Source: Lawsonibacter celer
Lineage (GTDB): Bacteria; Bacillota; Clostridia; Oscillospirales; Oscillospiraceae
Length of the DNA: 64,000 nucleotides
Direction: 5' to 3'
NCBI RefSeq assembly: GCF_014281125.1
Contig: NZ_JACOEA010000007.1
Span: 1-64,000 of the forward strand
A program made the translations under genes and the position numbers. Positions 58,303 through 64,000 of the stretch are shown one piece after another. Below the pieces are notes generated by a model, which saw only the letters and a list, made by a program, of their open reading frames with translations, was not told the origin of the DNA and searched no databases. The number at the start of each line of letters is the position of its first letter. The stretch's first letter is position 1.

Positions 58303-59376
58303 CTATGGCATGGGTCCGATTTCCACCCCGGTGTAGTACCATTTCAGAATCTCCTGATAGCCCTTTCCCTCCTTGGCCAGTGTGTTGGCCCCGTACTGAC
58401 TCATCCCCACTCCATGGCCATAGCCGGTGACCGAGAAGGTAATCCCCTCGCTGCCGGCCGCCACGGTGAAATTCGCAGAGCGCAGAGAGAAGAGGGTACG
58501 CAGCTCGCTCCCCTTCACGACAACACCGCCCACAATCACGGACGCCACACCGCCCGCAGAATTGGTCTCCGGCACGCCAAACCAGCTCTCCGGCGCGCCG
58601 GACAGGTCGGCCTGGGGGTAAGCGGCCAGAAACGCGCTTTTGAATTCCTCCAGGGATACCGTCACCTGTGAGTGGTAGTTGGGCACGTCGTCCTCCCCCT
58701 CCGGGCTGTCCACACCGGCGAGATAGGGCACGTCATTGCCCCACACCTCCACCGCGTCCACCGTCCGGCCCGCGGCGGAGGAAAAGAATACCGCCTGAAT
58801 GGGCTCCCCCTGATACAGGATGACCATGTGATCGGTGGCCGCCACAGCGGCGGCAATTTTGGCAGTATATTCCTCCGCCTTGTCTCCCCAGTTGGCCGCG
58901 GCCTCCTCCGGGGTAATGTACGCCTGACAACAATTGATGTCCGTACATACGTCGGCGTCCGGGTGGTTTTCCACCGTGCGGCCCATCTTAGACGCCGTGT
59001 AGGTGCGGGCGGCTACCGTCTGCGCCTCCAGCGCCGCTGGCTCAAAGGAGGCCGGCATCTCCGCCGCCACCACCCGCCACAGATACTTGTCCAGGGGGAG
59101 GCTGAGGACCTCCCCATCCCCCATCTGCACCCGCACTGTGCGGCCACTGTCCGCCGTCGGGTCAGGGCTGACCACGGTGTGGTCCAGCGGCAGCGTGCCG
59201 GTAGGTTGGGCCGCCTCGTCCGGTCCGCCGCTCCCCCGGAAGATCAGCAGGGGCAGCAGAAACAGAGACAGCAGCAGAATGAGGGCCGTGGCCGCCACCT
59301 GCTTCATGGACGTGCCGGAGGTTGTCTTTTCTGCAATTTTCCAATCATTCCGTTTCACTTTTTGCTTTTCCCCCAC
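58303..59376 (-). CDS. spoIID: SpoIID-type sporulation lytic transglycosylase
   Basis: A 357-residue protein with an N-terminal membrane anchor (VAATALILLLSLFLLPLLIF) and SpoIID/LytB domain. Signature segments are LWRVVAAEMPASFEPAALEA (catalytic Glu), AQTVAARTYT and the C-terminal VTGYGHGVGMSQYGANTLAK. SpoIID degrades peptidoglycan in the septum during engulfment. The start is a GTG at 59376 behind GGGAGG; the longer frame is rejected. Confidence 0.92.
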   Translation of the reverse strand: MGEKQKVKRNDWKIAEKTTSGTSMKQVAATALILLLSLFLLPLLIFRGSGGPDEAAQPTGTLPLDHTVVSPDPTADSGRTVRVQMGDGEVLSLPLDKYLWRVVAAEMPASFEPAALEAQTVAARTYTASKMGRTVENHPDADVCTDINCCQAYITPEEAAANWGDKAEEYTAKIAAAVAATDHMVILYQGEPIQAVFFSSAAGRTVDAVEVWGNDVPYLAGVDSPEGEDDVPNYHSQVTVSLEEFKSAFLAAYPQADLSGAPESWFGVPETNSAGGVASVIVGGVVVKGSELRTLFSLRSANFTVAAGSEGITFSVTGYGHGVGMSQYGANTLAKEGKGYQEILKWYYTGVEIGPMP

Positions 59377-59433
59377 TTTGGGCCTCCCAATGCACACACG
59401 CGGAAAACGCCTGACCTTGTGTGGTATTTTCTG

Positions 59434-59462
59434 TTGACGCGCCGCCGGTTTGGGTATAGAAT
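59434..59462 (+). promoter_or_regulatory. Promoter of citrate synthase gene
   Basis: TTGACG (59434-59439), 17 bases, TAGAAT (59457-59462), 33 bases before the ATG, with AAAGGAG as ribosome site. Confidence 0.8.
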
Positions 59463-59494
59463 ATTTTCCAAATCTATGGGCAAAGGAGTGCTCC

Positions 59495-60868
59495 ATGATG
59501 CAAAATGCAGATAAGGACGCCTCCATGGACTTCATCACCAGTCTATGCGGCGAATACCAGAAGCATAACCGGATCGACCCGGTCTACTATGAAAAATACG
59601 ACGTCAAGCGCGGCCTGCGCAACGCCGACGGCACCGGCGTAATGGCCGGGGTAACGCAGATCTGCAATGTGCTGGGCTACTATGTGCAGGATGGCGAGCG
59701 TGTCCCCATGCCCGGCAAGCTGGTCTACCGGGGCATTGATGTGGAGGAGCTCATCGGCGGCTTCATGCGGGAGGGCCGCTTCGGCTTTGAGGAGACGGCC
59801 TACCTGCTCCTCTTCGGCGCCCTGCCCACCCGGGAACAGCTGTCCATGTTCCAGCAGCTGCTCTCCGGTTATCACACCCTGCCCCACATGTTTACAGAGG
59901 ATATGATCCTCAAGGCCCCCAGCCCGGACGTGATGAATAAGCTCGGCCGGGCCGTGCTGGCCCTGTACTCCTATGACGAGCGCCCCGACGACCTGTCTCT
60001 GGACAACCAGCTCCAGCAGGCCATCCAGCTCATCGCGCGGGTGCCGGTCATTGCGGCCCACGCCTTTGCGGTCAAGCGCCACTACTATGACAACGAGTCC
60101 CTTTACCTTCATCGCCCTCAGCCGGGACTGAGCGTGGCAGAGAACTTCCTCTATTCCGTGCGCCACGACAACCACTTCACCGACCAGGAGGCCAAGCTGC
60201 TGGACCTGTGTCTGGTGCTCCACGCCGATCACGGCGGCGGCAACAACTCCGCCTTCTCCTGCCGCGTGCTCTCCTCCTCCGGCACCGACCTGTACGCCGC
60301 CATCTCCGCGGCCATCGGCTCCCTGAAGGGCCCCCGCCACGGCGGCGCCAATAAAAAGGTCATGGAGATGTTTGGCCATATCGAGGCCGGCGTCAAGGAC
60401 TGGAAGGACGACGACGAGATCCGCGCGTTCCTGGGCAGGCTGCTGCGAAAAGAGGCGGGAGACAAGTCCGGCCTGATCTACGGTATGGGCCACGCCATCT
60501 ACACCCTCTCCGATCCCCGGGCGGTCATCCTGAAAAAGTTTGCCAAGGAGCTGGCCTCCTCCAAGGGCATGCTGGATGAGTTTGAGCTCTTCGAGTCCGT
60601 GGAGCGCCTCACGCCGGAGGTCCTGCTCTCCGTCAAGGGGGAGGACAAGGTGGTCTGCGCCAACGTGGACATGTTCTCCGGCCTGGTCTATAAGATGATG
60701 GGCATCCCGGTGGAGCTGTACACGCCTCTGTTCGCCGTGGCCCGCATGGTGGGCTGGTGCGCCCACCGCATCGAGGAGGTCTACCAGCCCGGCAACCGCA
60801 TTATCCGCCCCGCCTACAAGGCCGTGGCCCCCATGCGCACGTTTGTGCCCCTGGCCGACCGGGTGTGA
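59495..60868 (+). CDS. Citrate (Si)-synthase family protein
   Basis: A 457-residue citrate synthase condensing oxaloacetate with acetyl-CoA, probably for glutamate biosynthesis in this anaerobe. Active-site residues are in VLHADHGGGNNSAF (His), SLKGPRHGGANKKVMEM (His) and VCANVDMFSGLVYKMMG (Asp). The start at 59495 is chosen by AAAGGAG; an upstream 15-codon extension lies inside the promoter. No aconitase or isocitrate dehydrogenase gene is adjacent. Confidence 0.93.
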   Translation: MMQNADKDASMDFITSLCGEYQKHNRIDPVYYEKYDVKRGLRNADGTGVMAGVTQICNVLGYYVQDGERVPMPGKLVYRGIDVEELIGGFMREGRFGFEETAYLLLFGALPTREQLSMFQQLLSGYHTLPHMFTEDMILKAPSPDVMNKLGRAVLALYSYDERPDDLSLDNQLQQAIQLIARVPVIAAHAFAVKRHYYDNESLYLHRPQPGLSVAENFLYSVRHDNHFTDQEAKLLDLCLVLHADHGGGNNSAFSCRVLSSSGTDLYAAISAAIGSLKGPRHGGANKKVMEMFGHIEAGVKDWKDDDEIRAFLGRLLRKEAGDKSGLIYGMGHAIYTLSDPRAVILKKFAKELASSKGMLDEFELFESVERLTPEVLLSVKGEDKVVCANVDMFSGLVYKMMGIPVELYTPLFAVARMVGWCAHRIEEVYQPGNRIIRPAYKAVAPMRTFVPLADRV

Positions 60869-60919
60869 GGCAGGCTTCGCCCCATACCGCATCGGTTCTG
60901 CCCCTCCCCCTCTGAAACC

Positions 60920-60949
60920 AAAGCCGCACGGGAAATCCCGTGCGGCTTT
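60920..60949. terminator. Bidirectional terminator
   Basis: Perfect 13-base stem AAAGCCGCACGGG with a 4-base loop between citrate synthase and the convergent kinase gene. Confidence 0.9.
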
Positions 60950-60952
60950 CCG

Positions 60953-62083
60953 CTATCCCTGATAGAGGGGCAGGGAGATGATAAAGCTGGTAAAGCGCCC
61001 GTTGCTCTCCGCCCGGATCGTCCCCCCATGGAGCTCTACAATCTCCTTGGCAATAGCCAGGCCAAGGCCGGCCCCGCCGGTGCGGGAGGACCGGGCCGCG
61101 TCTAGGCGGTAGAATTTCCGAAAGATATTGGCCAGCTCCCTCTCCGGAATCTCCAGCCCCTCATTTCGAATTACAATCTCGGCCCGCTCCTCCGACCGGG
61201 CGGCATGGATCTCCACCCGCCCCCCGCGGACACTATAGTTTACCGCGTTTCGCAGCACGTTATCGAAGACCCGGGCAAGTTTGTCCGGGTCTCCCAGCAC
61301 CACAAGGTGGTGCTCGATTTCCACACTGCACGCCAGTTCCTTCTCCGAAAAGAGGGGATAGAACTCGTCGGCCAGCTGTTCCAGCAGCATGGACAGTTGG
61401 ATGGGCTCCATCTGCCCGGTCTCGCTCCCCAGGTCCATACGGGTAATGTCAAAAAACTCCCCCAGCAGCTCCTCCAGCCGCTCGGCCTTGTCCAGGGCAA
61501 TGCCGGTATATTTTGCCCTGCGCTCATGGTCCAGCTCCGGGGTGTCCCGCAGCAGGGTCAGATACCCCACCACAGAGGTGAGCGGCGTCTTGAGGTCGTG
61601 GGCCAGGAAGGCGATCAGATCCTGCTTGCGCTGCTCACTCTCCCGGGCCGCGCCCTCCCGCTCCCGCAGCTGCTGGCGGATGGCGTTCAGATCCTCCTCC
61701 AGGGGGGAGAGCTCCTTGGGCAAGCACACCGGCTCCTCACTCTCCTCCACCACCCGGCGGGTGGCGGTGCGGATTTGGTCCAGCCATTTGGTAAAGCGTC
61801 CCATGGCAATATAAAAGGCCACTAGCATCAGCACCATCAGGCACACAGCCATAATCTCCTGCTTATTGTTTCGGATATACAGCTGGTATGCCTCCAGCGC
61901 CCCCTCCCGGCTCTGGCCAAAGAGGGTGCACGCGGCCCAGACGAAGCCCTGGGCAAAGGGGTCCTGGAGCGCGCCGTCCACCAGCACCTGCATCAAAAAC
62001 AGGCCGACCCCGCCGGCAATGGCCGAGCCCGCGATCACCAGCAGCAGCATTTTCAGCTTCAGGCGGGTGTACTTTCTATTCAT
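60953..62083 (-). CDS. VanS-like sensor histidine kinase
   Basis: A 376-residue kinase with two transmembrane helices (about residues 12-32 and 78-95) flanking a short extracytoplasmic loop. A linker with PKELSPLEEDLNAIRQQLRE follows, then the H-box FLAHDLKTPLTSVVGYL and ATPase motifs N-box DNVLRNAVNYS, F/G-box FRKFYRLDAARSSRTGGAGL. The region ...RRAKYTGIALDKAERLEELL resembles VanS-type kinases. It overlaps the upstream gene by 4 bases. Possible partner is the VanR-like regulator encoded divergently at 63828. Confidence 0.88.
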   Translation of the reverse strand: MNRKYTRLKLKMLLLVIAGSAIAGGVGLFLMQVLVDGALQDPFAQGFVWAACTLFGQSREGALEAYQLYIRNNKQEIMAVCLMVLMLVAFYIAMGRFTKWLDQIRTATRRVVEESEEPVCLPKELSPLEEDLNAIRQQLREREGAARESEQRKQDLIAFLAHDLKTPLTSVVGYLTLLRDTPELDHERRAKYTGIALDKAERLEELLGEFFDITRMDLGSETGQMEPIQLSMLLEQLADEFYPLFSEKELACSVEIEHHLVVLGDPDKLARVFDNVLRNAVNYSVRGGRVEIHAARSEERAEIVIRNEGLEIPERELANIFRKFYRLDAARSSRTGGAGLGLAIAKEIVELHGGTIRAESNGRFTSFIISLPLYQG

Positions 62084-63156
62084 GCCGGATGCTCCTTTCT
62101 GCCTGCTGCGGAGCGTTTGGCAAACCGGATGACCGACCACACGCCGCCCAGGAGCATGACCTCCAGAAACGCGGTCAGCCGCCAGAGCACCAGGCCCACG
62201 GCCAAATGCTCCCCAAACACGGGGCCCATAAACAGATAGAAGCTGCCCTCCGCTCCCCCCACATTCCCTGGGAGCATCACCAGGCGGGAAATCATCATCA
62301 CCATGGCCTGCAGCAGGAACATACCCAGGAAGGACTCCCCCTGAAGCCCCAGCCCATGATAGAGAAAATAGGGCACGGAAAAGAGGGCCGCCAGCTCCAG
62401 CGCCATGCCCACATACAGCCAAGCAAACAAGCGCGTATTGCCCTTGAGGCTGCTCAGCTGCCCGGCGAACTCCTCCACCTTGCGCATGGCGGCGTCCAGC
62501 TTCCCCTCCCGGCCCAAATACTTGACTTTGCGGGACAGAGCAGTCAAAATCCGCCGGATCAGCCGCAGCAGAGGGGCCGGCCGCACCGCCATCAGCAGTG
62601 CCATGGCGCAACCAAACAGGCACAGGGCGATAATAAAGATCATTCCCACCAGCACCCCGCCACTCAGGCTGGCGTGCCGGAAGACCAGATGATAAATCAG
62701 CGCAACCACGCCAAATATCGTATAGAGCATGATGTTGGCGACCATCTTCCAAATATAGATGGAAGCCGTATTGGTTGCGGGCATTCCCGCGTCATACATC
62801 AGCTTGAGCTGTACCGGCGCGCCGGCGGGCCCCAGCTTATAATAAAATTCGCCGATAAAGGTTGCGTCAAAACAGCCGGCCAGCCGTACCGGGCAGCCGG
62901 CGCTTCTTCCCATGCCGTAAAAGATCAGCGCGTCAATGCTCTCGCTCACCGGAATGCACAGAGCGGCGCCCACCAGCCACAGCGGCCGCACCTGCCGCAG
63001 CAGGGCCCGCAGGTCCATGGTCCGCACCACATAGACCGTTAAATAGACCAGAATGACCGCACCCACGGACAGGCCCGCAGCGGAAAAAATACGGTTAAAG
63101 CGTCCCTTTTTTGTTTTTTTCGTTGAAAGCACCCTCCTTTTGCGGAGTCGTTCCAT
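62080..63156 (-). CDS. LPG-synthase transmembrane-like (UPF0104/YbhN family) protein
   Basis: A 358-residue polytopic protein with about eight hydrophobic segments and the family motif FIGEFYYKLGPAGAPVQLKL, plus VMMISRLVMLPGNVGGAEGS near the end. This corresponds to the flippase-type membrane domain of lysylphosphatidylglycerol synthase (MprF N-terminal half) without the lysyl-transferring domain. The start at 63156 is supported by GGAG; it overlaps the SprT-like gene's 3' end by about 60 bases. Sharing an operon with a sensor kinase suggests an envelope-stress function. Confidence 0.85.
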   Translation of the reverse strand: MERLRKRRVLSTKKTKKGRFNRIFSAAGLSVGAVILVYLTVYVVRTMDLRALLRQVRPLWLVGAALCIPVSESIDALIFYGMGRSAGCPVRLAGCFDATFIGEFYYKLGPAGAPVQLKLMYDAGMPATNTASIYIWKMVANIMLYTIFGVVALIYHLVFRHASLSGGVLVGMIFIIALCLFGCAMALLMAVRPAPLLRLIRRILTALSRKVKYLGREGKLDAAMRKVEEFAGQLSSLKGNTRLFAWLYVGMALELAALFSVPYFLYHGLGLQGESFLGMFLLQAMVMMISRLVMLPGNVGGAEGSFYLFMGPVFGEHLAVGLVLWRLTAFLEVMLLGGVWSVIRFAKRSAAGRKEHPA

Positions 63157-63634
63157 CTCTGCGCTCCAGCCTCCCGCCGCACCTGCAGCGGTACCGCTCC
63201 GGATGGAGCACCAGCGCGGAGGCTCTAGCGCGCGGAAACCCCGCGCCGCAGCTGCGGCATACCACCAGGTAGCGCGCAGGCCTCTGATCGGGCACACCCA
63301 GCTCCCCGCAGGCGGCGGTGCGCGCGATGGCATAGCCGTAGGCGGCGTTCATGGCAGCGGCGTATGTTTTCCACACCTCACCGTGGTTCCGGCAGTCGGG
63401 GCAGGTGTGGAGCGCCTCATGGGCCAGGGTTTGGAGGCACGCACGCTCGTCCGCCTCCAGCAAGCGGGCGCTCAATTCGATCTGGAAGCCCGCCTCCCGG
63501 CGGATACAGCATCCAAAACGGGTGACCGCCCGGCGGTTGACCCGTACATGGGGGTCAATCCGCCCGGACACCGGAATTCCCAACGCCCCGGCCTGTCCCA
63601 AAACCTGGACCAGCAGGGCATCAAAATCGTTCAT
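63095..63634 (-). CDS. SprT-like zinc metalloprotease
   Basis: A 179-residue SprT-family protein with the zinc-metallopeptidase motif LAHEALHTCPDCRNHGEVWK (HExxH plus a third His, about residues 71-90) and a C-terminal zinc ribbon (VVCRSCGAGFPRAR...YRCRCGG). Relatives include Spartan, which cleaves DNA-protein crosslinks; a bacterial role is inferred. AAAGGAG precedes the start. Promoter candidate: minus-strand TGGTAAAAT near 63687-63695. Confidence 0.88.
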   Translation of the reverse strand: MNDFDALLVQVLGQAGALGIPVSGRIDPHVRVNRRAVTRFGCCIRREAGFQIELSARLLEADERACLQTLAHEALHTCPDCRNHGEVWKTYAAAMNAAYGYAIARTAACGELGVPDQRPARYLVVCRSCGAGFPRARASALVLHPERYRCRCGGRLERRDGTTPQKEGAFNEKNKKGTL

Positions 63635-63775
63635 CACAGCTTCTCCTTTGTCCCCGGCCGCGTGTTCTTATGCAGTCGTATCGTGTATTTTACCATTCTT
63701 TTTCCCAAAAGTCACGCCCCAGCTTTGGATTCGGCCGGAGATTCTGATGTTTTTCTGACGTTTCCGCCCCCCGCC

Positions 63776-63805
63776 TTGACTTATTTCTCCGGGAATCGCT
63801 ATAAT
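63776..63805 (+). promoter_or_regulatory. Promoter of the VanR-like gene
   Basis: TTGACT (63776-63781), 18 bases, TATAAT (63800-63805), followed by AAAAAGGAGG as ribosome site 8 bases before the start. Confidence 0.85.
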
Positions 63806-63827
63806 AACAAAAAAGGAGGTGTGCGGC

Positions 63828-64000
63828 ATGGACGCCAAGATCCTCGTCGTGGACGACGAGCCGGAGATCGCCGATCTGGTGGAGGTCTACCTGAAAAGCG
63901 AGGGGTGTACCGTATTCAAATGCAGCACCGGGACGCAGGCCCTGGAATACGTGCGCACACAGGAGCTGGACCTGGCCATTCTGGACGTGATGCTGCCGGA
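63828..64000 (+). CDS. VanR/OmpR-family response regulator, 5' part only
   Basis: The first 57 codons (MDAKILVVDDEPEIADLVEV... LDLAILDVMLP) form a receiver domain with the acidic pair and the phosphoacceptor Asp of response regulators; the window ends inside it. The wording is VanR-like, so OmpR-type winged-helix output is expected but is not visible. It is divergent from the kinase-containing operon; whether its own kinase follows outside the window is unknown. Confidence 0.85.
   Translation, partial: MDAKILVVDDEPEIADLVEVYLKSEGCTVFKCSTGTQALEYVRTQELDLAILDVMLP

Noticed and set aside
60953..64000. Vancomycin resistance locus
   Set aside because: Only VanS/VanR-like signalling proteins are seen; no vanH, ligase or vanX-type genes are in the window.

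Overview
The window comes from a GC-rich, Gram-positive, spore-forming anaerobe. SpoIID and a PdaB-like deacetylase point to sporulation. AGGAGG-type ribosome sites, electron-transferring flavoprotein fermentation genes, a Firmicutes-style ethanolamine microcompartment locus and a small basic protein starting MAKQGMKRP fit an Oscillospiraceae-type gut clostridium (Flavonifractor / Pseudoflavonifractor / Lawsonibacter / Intestinimonas neighbourhood). The genus is inferred from gene content, not computed.

Layout. 1-2.7 kb: tail of a probable desuccinylase/aspartoacylase-like protein, then two tandem DUF885-like HExxPGH proteins. 2.7-5.3 kb (minus): a double OB-fold SSB-like protein, an acyltransferase-3 membrane protein with an XRE-AbrB regulator, and two tiny basic/polar proteins. 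5.3-16.7 kb (minus): an ethanolamine utilization (eut) operon transcribed eutG-A-B-C-L-E-M-T-pduL-hyp-N-H-Q, encoding ammonia-lyase, reactivase, shell proteins, aldehyde/alcohol dehydrogenases, corrinoid adenosyltransferase, phosphotransacylase and transporter. eutS, eutP and eutVW are not in the window. 16.8-19.7 kb (minus): UPF0210, ACT protein, YfbR nucleotidase and an HPr-like protein. 19.9-24.9 kb: mtaB, a small XRE regulator divergent from an unknown gene, an ArAE/FUSC membrane protein, thyA-folA-nudix and a small membrane protein. 25.0-27.7 kb: a TetM-like ribosomal GTPase fused to a Rae1/YacP-type NYN nuclease domain.

28.0-36.3 kb: lactate oxidation operon lctP-larA-FAD LDH-acyl-CoA dehydrogenase-etfB-etfA, divergent from a FadR/LldR-like GntR regulator, with two operator-like sites between them. 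The likely scheme is lactate uptake, racemization, then ETF-linked oxidation. 36.4 kb: PdaB-like deacetylase.

37.3-50.2 kb: a ten-gene operon, dppABCDF followed by BKACE, cyclase, thiolase, HMG-CoA-lyase-like and CoA-transferase genes. It is preceded by an excellent sigma-54 promoter, an 18-bp-arm dyad and a PAS-AAA sigma-54 activator. It looks like a dedicated uptake and carbon-carbon cleavage pathway for an unidentified beta-keto-acid-forming substrate. With the GTPase-nuclease fusion it is the best candidate here for undescribed biology.

50.4-64 kb: M20 peptidase, dCMP deaminase, a zinc-ribbon membrane protein, AtoE-like transporter, mnmE, COG2509 flavoprotein, PAP2 phosphatase, SpoIID, citrate synthase, then VanS-like kinase, LPG-synthase-TM-like protein and SprT-like protein (minus), divergent from a VanR-like regulator cut by the window end. 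No tRNA, rRNA, CRISPR, insertion sequence or prophage was recognised.
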